DNA from: Hydractinia symbiolongicarpus
Taxonomy: Eukaryota; Cnidaria; Hydrozoa; Anthoathecata; Hydractiniidae
Direction of reading: 5' to 3'
Assembly (NCBI RefSeq): GCF_029227915.1
Contig: NC_079879.1
Span: forward strand, 33,048,501-33,112,500
DNA length: 64,000 nucleotides
Part shown: positions 38,801 to 52,483 of the stretch, piece by piece
Layout of the letters: each line of letters opens with the position of its first letter
How positions within the stretch are numbered: the stretch's first letter is position 1
The notes under the pieces: generated by a model
What the model saw: the letters and a program-made list of their open reading frames with translations, nothing else
The model's database searches: none
What the model was told of the DNA's origin: nothing
Translations under genes and position numbers: made by a program

Positions 38801-41034
38801 GGACTTTCACCTTATAAATGTTATAAGTGAGACAATTGGACTCCAAGAAATAACATTCTTCTTAATTTGACATGATTGCTGGAACTCAGTGATTACACAG
38901 GGCGTTGTGATAGCGCTTTAATAAAAAATGTAGATAAAAAAATCAGTTTTTACTGTGGGACCAATCCCAGCCGCTAACGCGCGCTGAGAAAACAGAGACA
39001 GTTTCCAAAACTACATTTCATTGATTTTCTAACGGTATAAGTCCGTTTTAGTTACAACGTTTGCGTCACATATTTGTACCAACATGTATTTAGCGGTATT
39101 TTTCTGATATTACTAGGTTGCATGGCTTTTAACAGTGAAGCGATTGACTGCGGGACTAAATTGAACTGATTTTGGACTTTGACCTTATAAATGTGATAAA
39201 TGACACAATTTGTCTCCAAGAAATAACATTCTTCTTAATCTGACATGATTGCTGGAACTCAGGGATTACACAGGGCGCTGTGATAGCGCTTTAATGAAAA
39301 ATGTAGATAAAAAAATTATTTTTTACTGTGGGACAAATCCCAGCCGCTAACGCGCGCTGAGAAAGCAGAGACAGTTTCTAAAACTACATTTCATTGATTT
39401 TCTAACGGTATAAGTCCGTTTCAGTTACAACGGTTGCGTCACATATTTGTACCAACATGTATTTAGCGGTATTTTTCTGATATTACTAGGTTGCATGGCT
39501 TTTAACAGTGAAGCGATTGACTGCGGGACTTAATTGAACTGATTTTGGACTTTGACCTTATAAATGTGATAAATGACACAATTTGACTCCAAGAAATAAC
39601 ATTCTTCTTAATCTGACATGATTGCTGGAACTCAGGGATTACACAGTGTTATTTAAAAATTTAGATAAATAAGTCTTTTTGTACTGTGGGACCAATCGTA
39701 GGCCTTAGCACGCGCTGAAGAAACAGAGACAGTTTCAAAAACTACATTTCATTGACTTTCTAACAGTCTCAGTCCGCTTGAGTTACAACGGCTTCGTCAC
39801 ATATTCGTACCAACATGTATTTAGCGATTTTTTTCTGATATTACTATGTTGCATTGCTGTTAACAGTGAAACGATTGACTGTGGGATTTAATTGAATTAT
39901 TTAGGACTTCGACCTTATAAATGTGATAAATGACACAATTGGACACCAAGAAATAACATTCTCCTTAATTTCACATGATTGCTGGAATTCAGCGATTACA
40001 CTGGGCGCTGTGGTAGCGCTTTAATGAAAAATTTGTATAAATAAGTCATTTTGTACTGTGGGACCAATCGTAGTCGTTAGGGCGCGCTGAAGAAATAGAG
40101 ACAGTTTCAAAAACTACATTTCATTGACTTTCTAACGGTATAAGTCCGTTTGAGTTACAACGGTTGCGTCACTTATTCGTACCAACATGTATTTAGCGAT
40201 ATTTTTCTTATATTACTAGGTTACATCGCTTTTAACAGTGAAACGATTGACTGTGGGACTTAATGGAATTGATTTTGGACTTTCACCTTATAAATGTTAT
40301 AAGTGAGACAATTGGATTCCAAGAAATAACATTCTTCTTAATTTGACATGATTGCTGGATCTCAGTGATTATACAGGGCGCTGTGATAGCGCTTTAATGA
40401 AAAATGTAGATAAAAAAATCAGTTTTTACTGTGGGACCAATCCCAGCCGCTAACGCGCGCTGAGAAAACAGAGACAGTTTCCAAAACTACATTTCATTGA
40501 TTTTCTAACGGTATAAGTCCGTTTCAGTTACAACGGTTGCGTCACATATTTGTACCAACATGTATTTAGCGGTATTTTTCTGATATTACTAGGTTGCATG
40601 GCTTTTAACAGTGAAGCGATTGACTGCGGGACTAAATTGAACTGATTTTGGACTTTGACCTTATAAATGTGATAAATGACACAATTTGTCTCCAAGAAAT
40701 AACATTCTTCTTAATCTGACATGATTGCTGGAACTCAGGGATTACACAGGGCGCTGTGGTGCTGCTTCATTTAAAAATTTAGATAAATAAGTCATTTTGT
40801 AATGTGGGACCAATCGTAGCCCATAGCGCGCGCTGAAGAGATAAAAGCAGATTCAAAAACTTAATTTCATTGACTTTTTAACAGTAGCAGTGCGTTTGAG
40901 TTAAAACGGTTGCGTCACATATCCGTACAAACATATATTTAGCGATGTTGTTCTGATATTACTAGTTTGCATTGCTTTTAACAGTGACACGATTGACTGT
41001 GGGACTTAATGGAACTGATTTTGGACTTTCACCT
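35876..41034. repeat. Large tandem duplication, copy B (14 monomers)
   Basis: Starts: 35834, 36192, 36563, 36936, 37294, 37667, 38025, 38398, 38771, 39144, 39517, 39875, 40247, 40620, then 40993. The copy starts inside monomer 35834. That unit begins like 40993 (aatggaactg, ggactttcacc) and switches at about 35871-35880 to the 31048 type (ataaatgtgataaatgac, tgtctcc, S deletion). Compared with A it contains one additional 373-bp monomer around 38.03-38.4 kb. By eye the copies differ at only a few bases per kilobase. Confidence 0.9.
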
Positions 41035-43586
41035 TATAAATGTTATAACTGAGACAATTGGACTCCAAGAAATAACATTCTTCTTAATTTGACATGATTG
41101 CTGGAACTCAGTGATTACACAGGGCGCTGTGATAGCGCTTTAATGAAAAATGTAGATAAAAAAATCAGTTTTTACTGCGGGACCAATCCCAGACGCTAAC
41201 GCGCGCTGAGAAAACAGAGACAGTTTCCAAAACTACATTTCATTGACTTTCTAACGGTATAAGTCCGTTTGAGTTACAACGGTTGCGTCACTTATTCGTA
41301 CCAACATGTATTTAGCGATATTTTTCTTATATTACTAGGTTACATCGCTTTTAACAGTGAAACGATTGACTGTGGGACTTAATTGAACTGATTTTGTAAT
41401 TAGACCTTATAAATGGTATAAATGAGACAATTGGACTCCAAGAAATAACATTCTTCTTAATTTGACATGATTGCTGGAACTCAGCGATTACACTGGGTGC
41501 TGTGGTGGCGCTTAATTGAAAAATTTGGATAAATAAGTCATTTTGTACTGTGGGACCAATCGTAGACAATAGCGCACGCTGAAGAGATAGAGACAGTTTC
41601 AAAAGCTACATTTCATTGATTTTCTAATGGTAGCATTCCGTTTGAGTTACAACGGTTGCGTCACATGTTCGTACCAACATGTATTTAGCGATACTTTTCT
41701 GATATTAGTAGGTTGCATCACTTTAAACAGTGAAACGATTGACTGTGGGACATAATTGAACTGATTTTGGACTTTGATCTTGTAAATGTGATAAATGGCA
41801 CAATTTGACTCCAAGAAATAACATTGTCCTTAATTTGACATGATTGCTGGAATTCAGCGTTTGCACTAGGCCCTGTGGTGGCGCTTCATTTAAAAATTTA
41901 GATAAATAAGTCATTTTGTAATGTGGGACCAATCGTAGCCCATAGCGCACGCTGAAGAGATAAAAGCAGATTCAAAAACTAAATTTCATTGACTTTTTAA
42001 CAGTAGCAGTGCGTTTGAGTTACAACGGTTGCGTCACATATCCGTACAAACATGTATTTAGCGATGTTGTTCTGATATTACTAGGTTGCATTGCTTTTAA
42101 CAGTGAAACGATTGACTGTGGGACTTAATGGAACTGATTTTGGACATTCACCTTATAAATGTTATAACTGAGACAATTGGACTCCAAGAAATAACATTCG
42201 TCTTAATTTGACATGATTGCTGGAACTCAGTGATTACACAGGGCGCTGTGATAGCGCTTTAATGAAAAATGTAGATAAAAAAATCAGTTTTCACTGTGGG
42301 ACCAATCCCAGACGCTAACGCGCGCTGAGAAAACAGAGACAGTTTCCAAAACTACATTTCATTGATTTTCTATCGGTATAAGTCCGTTTCAGTTACAACA
42401 GTTGCGTCACATATTTGTACCAACATGTATTTAGCGGTATTTTTCTGATATTACTAGGTTGCATGGCTTTTAACAGTGAAGCGATTGACTGCGGGACTAA
42501 ATTGAACTGATTTTGGACTTTGACCTGATAAATGTGATAAATGACACAATTTGTCTCCAAGAAATAACATTCTTCTTAATCTGACATGATTGCTGGAACT
42601 CAGGGATTACACAGTGTTATTTAAAAATTTAGATAAATAAGTCTTTTTGTACTGTGGGACCAATCGTAGGCCTTAGCACGCTCTGAAGAAATAGAGACAG
42701 TTTCAAAAACTACATTTCATTGACTTTCTAACAGTCTCAGTCCGCTTGAGTTACAACAGCTGCGTCTTATATTCGCACCAACATGTATTTAGCGATATTT
42801 TTCTGATATTACTAGGTTGCATCGCTTTTAACAGTGAGGCGATTGAGTGTGAGCCTTAATTGAACTGATTTTGGACCTTGATCTTATAAATGTGATAAAT
42901 GACACAATTTGACTCCGAGAAATAACATTCTCCTTAATTTGACATGATTGCTGGAATTCAGGGATTGCACTGGGCGCTGTGATGGCACTTCATTTAAAAA
43001 TTTGGTTAAATATGTCATTTTGTAATGTGGGACCAATCGTAGCCCATAGCGCGCTGAAGAGATAGAGACAGTTTCAAAAACGAATTTTCATTGACTTTCT
43101 AACGGTAGCAGTCCGTTTGAGTTACAACGGTTGCGTCACTTATTCGTACCAACATGTATTTAGCGATATTTTTCTTATATTACTAGGTTACATCGCTTTT
43201 AACAGTGAAACGATTGACTGTGGGACTTAATGGAACTGATTTTGGACTTTCACCTTATAAATGTTATAAGTGAGACAATTGGACTCCAAGAAATAACATT
43301 CTTCTTAATTTGAATTGATTGCTGGAACTCAGTGATTACACAGGGCGCTGTGATAGCGCTTTAATGAAAAATTTAGATAAAAAAATCAGTTTTTCCTGAG
43401 GGACCAATCCCAGCCGCTAAGGCGCGCTGAGAAAACAGAGACAGTTTCCAAAACTACATTTCATTGATTTTCTAACGGTATAAGTCCGTTTCAGTTACAA
43501 CGGTTGCGTCACATATTTGTACCAACATGTATTTAGCGGTATTTTTCTGATATTACTAGGTTGCATGGCTTTTAACAGTGAAGCGA
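40993..43586. repeat. Right domain, 41.0-43.6 kb: monomers 113-119
   Basis: Starts: 40993, 41366, 41739, 42112, 42485, 42843, 43214. Units 41739 and 42112 match 24812 and 25185 at offset 16927, sharing aaatggcacaattt, ggacattcacc and attcgtcttaattt. Unit 41366 starts like 24067 (gacaatagcgcacgctg, taatggtagcattcc) but ends like 24440 (gttcgtacc, gatattagtagg), so the unit corresponding to 24440 was lost here by recombination inside the monomer. Units 42485-43586 restart the right-side 3-unit order (358, 371, 373). Confidence 0.85.
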
Positions 43587-46500
43587 TTGACTGCGGGACT
43601 AAATTGAACTGATTTTGGACTTTGTCCTTATAAATGTGATAAATGACACAATTTGTCTCCAAGAAATAACATTCTTCTTAATCTGACATGATTGCTGGAA
43701 TTCAGGGATTACACAGGGCGCTGTGATAGCGCTTTAATGAAAAATGTAGATAAAAAAATTAGTTTTTACTGTGGGACAAATCCCAGCCGCTAACGCGCGC
43801 TGAGAAAGCAGAGACAGTTTCCAAAACTACATTTCATTGATTTTCTAACGGTATAAGTCCGTTTGAGTTACAACGGTTGCGTCACTTATTCGTACCAACA
43901 TGTATTTAGCGATATTTTTCTTATATTACTAGGTTACATCGCTTTTAACAGTGAAACGATTGACTGTGGGACTTAATGGAACTGATTTTGGACTTTCACC
44001 TTATAAATGTTATAAGTGAGACAATTGGACTCCAGGAAGTAACATTCTTCTTAATTTGAATTGATTGCTGGAACTCAGTGATTACACAGGGCGCTGTGAT
44101 AGCGCTTTAATGAAAAATGTAGATAAAAAAATCAGTTTTTCCTGAGGGACCAATCCCAGCCGCTAACGCGCGCTGAGAAAACAGAGACAGTTTCCAAAAC
44201 TACATTTCATTGATTTTCTAACGGTATAAGTCCGTTTCAGTTACAACGGTTGCGTCACATATTTGTACCAACATGTATTTAGCGGTATTTTTCTGATATT
44301 ACTAGGTTGCATGGCTTCTAACAGTGAAGCGATTGACTGCGGGACTAAATTGAACTGATTTTGGACTTTGACCTTATAAATGTGATAAATGACACAATTT
44401 GTCTCCAAGAAATAACATTCTCCTTAATTTGACATGATTGCTGGAATTCAGGGATTGCACTGGGCGCTGTGATGGCACTTCATTTAAAAATTTGGTTAAA
44501 TATGTCATTTTGTAATGTGGGACCAATCGTAGCCCATAGCGCGCTGAAGAGATAGAGACAGTTTCAAAAACGAATTTTCATTGACTTTCTAACGGTAGCA
44601 GTCCGTTTGAGTTACAACGGTTGCGTCACTTATTCGTACCAACATGTATTTAGCGATATTTTTCTTATATTACTAGGTTACATCGCTTTTAACAGTGAAA
44701 CGATTGACTGTGGGACTTAATGGAACTGATTTTGGACTTTCACCTTATAAATGTTATAAGTGAGACAATTGGACTCCAAGAAATAACATTCTTCTTAATT
44801 TGACATGATTGCTGGAACTCAGTGATTACACAGGGCGCTGTGATAGCGCTTTAATAAAAAATGTAGATAAAAAAATCAGTTTTTACTGTGGGACCAATCC
44901 CAGCCGCTAACGCGCGCTGAGAAAACAGAGACAGTTTCCAAAACTACATTTCATTGATTTTCTAACGGTATAAGTCCGTTTTAGTTACAACGTTTGCGTC
45001 ACATATTTGTACCAACATGTATTTAGCGGTATTTTTCTGATATTACTAGGTTGCATGGCTTTTAACAGTGAAGCGATTGACTGCGGGACTAAATTGAACT
45101 GATTTTGGACTTTGACCTTATAAATGTGATAAATGACACAATTTGTCTCCAAGAAATAACATTCTTCTTAATCTGACATGATTGCTGGAACTCAGGGATT
45201 ACACAGGGCGCTGTGATAGCGCTTTAATGAAAAATGTAGATAAAAAAATTATTTTTTACTGTGGGACAAATCCCAGCCGCTAACGCGCGCTGAGAAAGCA
45301 GAGACAGTTTCTAAAACTACATTTCATTGATTTTCTAACGGTATAAGTCCGTTTCAGTTACAACGGTTGCGTCACATATTTGTACCAACATGTATTTAGC
45401 GGTATTTTTCTGATATTACTAGGTTGCATGGCTTTTAACAGTGAAGCGATTGACTGCGGGACTTAATTGAACTGATTTTGGACTTTGACCTTATAAATGT
45501 GATAAATGACACAATTTGACTCCAAGAAATAACATTCTTCTTAATCTGACATGATTGCTGGAACTCAGGGATTACACAGTGTTATTTAAAAATTTAGATA
45601 AATAAGTCTTTTTGTACTGTGGAACCAATCGTAGGCCTTAGCACGCGCTGAAGAAATAGAGACAGTTTCAAAAACTACATTGCATTGACTTTCTAACAGT
45701 CTCAGTCCGCTTGAGTTACAACGGTTGCGTCACATATTCTTACCAACATGTTTTTAGCGATATTTTTCTGATATTTCTAGGTTGCATCGCTTTTAACAGT
45801 GAAACGATTGACTGTGGGACTTTATTGAACTGATTTTGGAATTAGACCTTATAAATGTTATAAATGGGACAATTGGACTCCAAGAAATAACATTCTTCTT
45901 AATTTGACATGATTGCTGGAATTCAGGGATTGCACTGGGCGCTGTGATGGCACTTCATTTAAAAATTTGGTTAAATATGTCATTTTGTAATGTGGGACCA
46001 ATCGTAGCCCATAGCGCGCTGAAGAGATAGAGACAGTTTCAAAAACGAATTTTCATTGACTTTCTAACGGTAGCAGTCCGTTTTAGTTACAACGTTTGCG
46101 TCACATATTTGTACCAACATGTATTTAGCGGTATTTTTCTGATATTACTAGGTTGCATGGCTTTTAACAGTGAAGCGATTGACTGCGGGACTAAATTGAA
46201 CTGATTTTGGACTTTGACCTTATAAATGTGATAAATGACACAATTTGTCTCCAAGAAATAACATTCTTCTTAATCTGACATGATTGCTGGAATTCAGGGA
46301 TTACACAGGGCGCTGTGATAGCGCTTTAATGAAAAATGTAGATAAAAAAATTAGTTTTTACTGTGGGACAAATCCCAGCCGCTAACGCGCGCTGAGAAAG
46401 CAGAGACAGTTTCCAAAACTACATTTCATTGATTTTCTAACGGTATAAGTCCGTTTGAGTTACAACGGTTGCGTCACTTATTCGTACCAACATGTATTTA

Positions 46501-48662
46501 GCGATATTTTTCTTATATTACTAGGTTACATCGCTTTTAACAGTGAAACGATTGACTGTGGGACTTAATGGAACTGATTTTGGACTTTCACCTTATAAAT
46601 GTTATAAGTGAGACAATTGGACTCCAGGAAGTAACATTCTTCTTAATTTGAATTGATTGCTGGAACTCAGTGATTACACAGGGCGCTGTGATAGCGCTTT
46701 AATGAAAAATGTAGATAAAAAAATCAGTTTTTCCTGAGGGACCAATCCCAGCCGCTAACGCGCGCTGAGAAAACAGAGACAGTTTCCAAAACTACATTTC
46801 ATTGATTTTCTAACGGTATAAGTCCGTTTCAGTTACAACGGTTGCGTCACATATTTGTACCAACATGTATTTAGCGGTATTTTTCTGATATTACTAGGTT
46901 GCATGGCTTTTAACAGTGAAGCGATTGACTGCGGGACTAAATTGAACTGATTTTGGACTTTGACCTTATAAATGTGATAAATGACACAATTTGTCTCCAA
47001 GAAATAACATTCTCCTTAATTTGACATGATTGCTGGAATTCAGGGATTGCACTGGGCTTTGTGATGGCACTTCATTTAAAAATTTGGTTAAATATGTCAT
47101 TTTGTAATGTGGGACCAATCGTAGCCCATAGCGCGCTGAAGAGATAGAGACAGTTTCAAAAACGAATTTTCATTGACTTTCTAACGGTAGCAGTCCGTTT
47201 GAGTTACAACGGTTGCGTCACTTATTCGTACCAACATGTATTTAGCGATATTTTTCTTATATTACTAGGTTACATCGCTTTTAACAGTGAAACGATTGAC
47301 TGTGGGACTTAATGGAACTGATTTTGGACTTTCACCTTATAAATGTTATAAGTGAGACAATTGGACTCCAAGAAATAACATTCTTCTTAATTTGACATGA
47401 TTGCTGGAACTCAGTGATTACACAGGGCGCTGTGATAGCGCTTTAATAAAAAATGTAGATAAAAAAATCAGTTTTTACTGTGGGACCAATCCCAGCCGCT
47501 AACGCGCGCTGAGAAAACAGAGACAGTTTCCAAAACTACATTTCATTGATTTTCTAACGGTATAAGTCCGTTTTAGTTACAACGTTTGCGTCACATATTT
47601 GTACCAACATGTATTTAGCGGTATTTTTCTGATATTACTAGGTTGCATGGCTTTTAACAGTGAAGCGATTGACTGCGGGACTAAATTGAACTGATTTTGG
47701 ACTTTGACCTTATAAATGTGATAAATGACACAATTTGTCTCCAAGAAATAACATTCTTCTTAATCTGACATGATTGCTGGAACTCAGGGATTACACAGGG
47801 CGCTGTGATAGCGCTTTAATGAAAAATGTAGATAAAAAAATTATTTTTTACTGTGGGACAAATCCCAGCCGCTAACGCGCGCTGAGAAAGCAGAGACAGT
47901 TTCTAAAACTACATTTCATTGATTTTCTAACGGTATAAGTCCGTTTCAGTTACAACGGTTGCGTCACATATTTGTACCAATATGTATTTAGCGGTATTTT
48001 TCTGATATTACTAGGTTGCATGGCTTTTAACAGTGAAGCGATTGACTGCGGGACTTAATTGAACTGATTTTGGACTTTGACCTTATAAATGTGATAAATG
48101 ACACAATTTGACTCCAAGAAATAACATTCTTCTTAATCTGACATGATTGCTGGAACTCAGGGATTACACAGTGTTATTTAAAAATTTAGATAAATAAGTC
48201 TTTTTGTACTGTGGAACCAATCGTAGGCCTTAGCACGCGCTGAAGAAATAGAGACAGTTTCAAAAACTACATTGCATTGACTTTCTAACAGTCTCAGTCC
48301 GCTTGAGTTACAACGGTTGCGTCACATATTCTTACCAACATGTTTTTAGCGATATTTTTCTGATATTTCTAGGTTGCATCGCTTTTAACAGTGAAACGAT
48401 TGACTGTGGGACTTTATTGAACTGATTTTGGAATTAGACCTTATAAATGTTATAAATGGGACAATTTGACTCCAAGAAATAACATTCTTCTTAATTTGAC
48501 ATGATTGCTGGAATTCAGGGATTGCACTGGGCGCTGTGATGGCACTTCATTTAAAAATTTGGTTAAATATGTCATTTTGTAATGTGGGACCAATCGTAGC
48601 CCATAGCGCGCTGAAGAGATAGAGACAGTTTCAAAAACGAATTTTCATTGACTTTCTAACGG
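43490..48662. repeat. 2592-bp (7-monomer) tandem duplication
   Basis: Starts 43587, 43960, 44333, 44704, 45077, 45450, 45808 match 46179, 46552, 46925, 47296, 47669, 48042, 48400 at offset 2592. Unit lengths are 373, 373, 371, 373, 373, 358, 371 in both copies. Shared rare variants: tccaggaagtaac (44031, 46623), ataaaaaatgtag, aacgtttgcgtc (44989, 47581), and gtggaaccaatc with attgcattgac and catgtttttagcg in the S unit. The junction is near 46080, where tagcagtccg is followed by ttttagttacaacgtttgcg instead of tttgagttac. That right-hand partner resembles 44.98 kb more than 43.49 kb, so more than one exchange occurred. Confidence 0.88.
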
Positions 48663-48770
48663 TAGCAGTCCGTTTGAGTTACAACGGTTGCGTCACTTAT
48701 TCGTACCAACATGTATTTAGCGATATTTTTCTTATATTACTAGGTTACATCGCTTTTAACAGTGAAACGA

Positions 48771-49516
48771 TTGACTGTGGGACTTAATGGAACTGATTTT
48801 GGACTTTCACCTTATAAATGTTATAAGTGAGACAATTGGACTCCAAGAAATAACATTCTTCTTAATTTGACATGATTGCTGGAACTCAGTGATTACACAG
48901 GGCGCTGTGATAGCGCTTTAATAAAAAATGTAGATAAAAAAATCAGTTTTTACTGTGGGACCAATCCCAGCCGCTAACGCGCGCTGAGAAAACAGAGACA
49001 GTTTCCAAAACTACATTTCATTGATTTTCTAACGGTATAAGTCCGTTTCAGTTACAACGTTTGCGTCACATATTTGTACCAACATGTATTTAGCGGTATT
49101 TTTCTGATATTACTAGGTTGCATGGCTTTTAACAGTGAAGCGATTGACTGCGGGACTAAATTGAACTGATTTTGGACTTTGACCTTATAAATGTGATAAA
49201 TGACACAATTTGTCTCCAAGAAATAACATTCTTCTTAATCTGACATGATTGCTGGAACTCAGGGATTACACAGGGCGCTGTGATAGCGCTTTAATGAAAA
49301 ATGTAGATAAAAAAATTATTTTTTACTGTGGGACAAATCCCAGCCGCTAACGCGCGCTGAGAAAGCAGAGACAGTTTCTAAAACTACATTTCATTGATTT
49401 TCTAACGGTATAAGTCCGTTTCAGTTACAACGGTTGCGTCACATATTTGTACCAACATGTATTTAGCGGTATTTTTCTGATATTACTAGGTTGCATGGCT
49501 TTTAACAGTGAAGAGA
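48771..49516. repeat. Partial third copy of the 43.5-48.7 kb order
   Basis: Starts 48771 and 49144 match 47296 and 47669 at offset 1475. After about 49516 the order leaves the 7-unit pattern and continues with units related to 28472 and 28845. The S unit expected next (48042 type) is absent. Confidence 0.82.
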
Positions 49517-52483
49517 TTGACTGCGGGACTTAATTGAACTGATTTTGGAATTAGACCTTATAAATGTTATAAATGGGACAATTGGACTCCAAGAAATAAC
49601 ATTCTTCTTAATTTGACATGATTGCTGGAACTCAGCGATTACACTGGGCGCTGTGGTAGCGCTTAATTGAAAAATTTGGATAAATAAGTCATTTTGTACT
49701 GTGGGACCAATCGTAGACAATAGCGCACGCTGAAGAGATAGAGACAGTTTCAAAAGCTACATTTCATTGATTTTCTAATGATAGCAGTCCGTTTGAGTTA
49801 CAACGGTTGCGTCACATATTCGTTCCAACATGTATTTAGCGATTTTTTTCTGATATTACTATGTTGCATTGCTGTTAACAGTGAAACGATTGACTGTGGG
49901 ATTTAATTGAATTATTTAGGACTTCGACCTTATAAATGTGATAAATGACACAATTGGACACCAAGAAATAACATTCTCCTTAATTTCACATGATTGCTGG
50001 TATTCAGCGATTACACTGGGCGCTGTGGTAGCGCTTTAATGACAAATTTGTATAAATAAGTCATTTTGTACTGTGGGACCAATCGTAGTCGTTAGCGCGC
50101 GCTGAAGAAATAGAGACAGTTTCAAAAACTACATTTCAATAACTTTCTAACAGTATCAGTCCGCTTGACTTACAACGGTTGCGTCACATGTTTGTACCAA
50201 CATGTATTTAGCGATACTTTTCTGATATTACTAGGTTGCATCACTTTAAACAGTGAAACAATTGACTGTGAGACATAATTGAACTGATTTTGGACTTTGA
50301 TCTTATAAATGTGATAAATGACACAATTTGACTCCAAGAAATAACATTCTCCTTAATTTGACATGATTGTTGGAATTCAGCGATTGCACTAGGCGCTGTG
50401 GTGGCGCTTCATTTAAAAATTTAGATAAATAAGTCATTTTGTAATGTGGGACCAATCGTAGCCCATAGCGCGCGCTGAAGAGATAAAAGCAGATTCAAAA
50501 ACTAAATTTCATTGACTTTTTAACAGTAGCAGTGCGTTTGAGTTAAAACGGTTGCGTCACATATCCGTACAAACATATATTTAGCGATGTTGTTCTGATA
50601 TTACTAGTTTGCATTGCTTTTAACAGTGACACGATTGACTGTGGGACTTAATGGAACTGATTTTGGACTTTCACCTTATAAATGTTATAACTGAGACAAT
50701 TGGACTCCAAGAAATAACATTCTTCTTAATTTGACATGATTGCTGGAACTCCGTGATTACACAGGGCGCTGTGATAGCGCTTTAATGAAAAATGTAGATA
50801 AAAAAATCAGTTTTTACTGTTGGACCAATCCCAGACGCTAACGCGCGCTGAGAAAACAGAGACAGTTTCCAAAACTACATTTCAATGATTTTCTATCGGT
50901 ATAAGTCCGTTTCAGTTACAACGGTTGCGTCACATATTTGTACCAACATGTATTTAGCGGTATTTTTTGGATATTACTAGGTTGCATGGCTTTAACAAAG
51001 AAACGATTGACTGCGGGACTAAATTGAACTGATTTTGGACTTTGACCTTATAAATGTGATAAATGACACAATTTGACTCCAAGAAATAACATTCTTCTTA
51101 ATCTGACATGATTGCTGGAACTCGGGGATTACACAGTGTTATTTAAAAATTTAGATAAATAAGTCTTTTTGTACTGTGGGACCAATCGTAGGCCTTAGCA
51201 CGCGCTGAAGAAATAGAGACAGTTTCAAAAACTACATTTCATTGACTTTCTAACAGTCTCAGTCCGCTTGAGTTACAACGGTTGCGTCACATATTCTTAC
51301 CAACATGTATTTAGCGATATTTTTCTGATATTTCTAGGTTGCATCGCTTTTAACAGTGAAACGATTGACTGTGGGACTTAATGGAACTGATTTTGGACTT
51401 TCACCTTATAAATGTTATAACTGAGACAATTGGACTCCAAGAAATAACATTCTTCTTAATTTGACATGATTGCTGGAACTCAGTGATTACACAGGTCGCT
51501 GTGATAGCGCTTTAATGAAAAATGTAGATAAAAAAATCAGTTTTTACTGTGGGACCAATCCCAGACGCTAACGCGCGCTGAGAAAACAGAGACAGTTTCC
51601 AAAACTACATTTCAATGATTTTCTATCGGTATAAGTCCGTTTCAGTTACAACGGTTGCGTCACATATTTGTACCAACATGTACTTAGCGATACTTTTCTG
51701 ATATTACTAGGTTGCATCACTTTAAACAGTGAAACGATTGACTGTGGGACATAATTGAACTGATTTTGGACTTTGATCTCATAAATGTGATAAATGACAC
51801 AATTTGACTCCAAGAAATAACATTCTCCTTAAGTTGACATGATTGCTGGAATTCAGCGATTGCACTAATCGCTGTGGTGGTGCTTCATTTAAAAATTTAG
51901 ATAAATAAGTCATTTTTTAATGTGGGACCAATCGTAGCCCATAGCGCGCGCTGAAGAGATAGAAGCAGATTCAAAAACTAAATTTCATTGACTTTTTACC
52001 AGTAGCAGTGCGTTTGAGTTAAAACGGTTGCGTCACATATCCGTACCAACATGTATTTAGCGATGTTGTTCTGATATTGCTAGGTTGCATCGCTTTTAAC
52101 AGTAAAACGATTGACTGTGGGACTTAATGGAACTGATTTTGGACTTTCACCTTATAAATGTTATAAGTGAGACAATTGGACTCCAAGAAATAACATTCTT
52201 CTTAATTTGACATGATTGCTGGAACTCAGTGATTACACAGGGCGCTGTGATAGCACTTTAATGAATAATGTAGATAAAAAAATCAGTTTTTACTGTGGGA
52301 CCAATCCCAGCCGCTAACGCGCGCTGAGAAAACAGAGACAATTTCCAAAACTACATTTCATTGATTTTCTAACGGTATAAGTCCGTTTCAGTTACAACGG
52401 TTGGGTCACATATTTGTACCAACATGTATTTAGCGGTATTTTTCTGATATTACTAGGTTGCATGGCTTTTAACAGTGAAGCAA
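49517..52483. repeat. Right domain, 49.5-52.5 kb: relatives of 28-31 kb and 41 kb units
   Basis: Starts: 49517, 49890, 50262, 50635, 51007, 51365, 51738, 52111. Units 49517 and 49890, and the head of 50262, match 28472, 28845 and 29217 at offset 21045, sharing the rare cgttccaac and gctggtattcagcg. The end of 50262 carries catatatttagcg, actagtttgc and gtgacacgat, as at 35.8 and 40.9 kb. Unit 51365 matches 29574, including the switch to acttttctgatatt. A mosaic of segments with different partners is evident. Confidence 0.85.
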
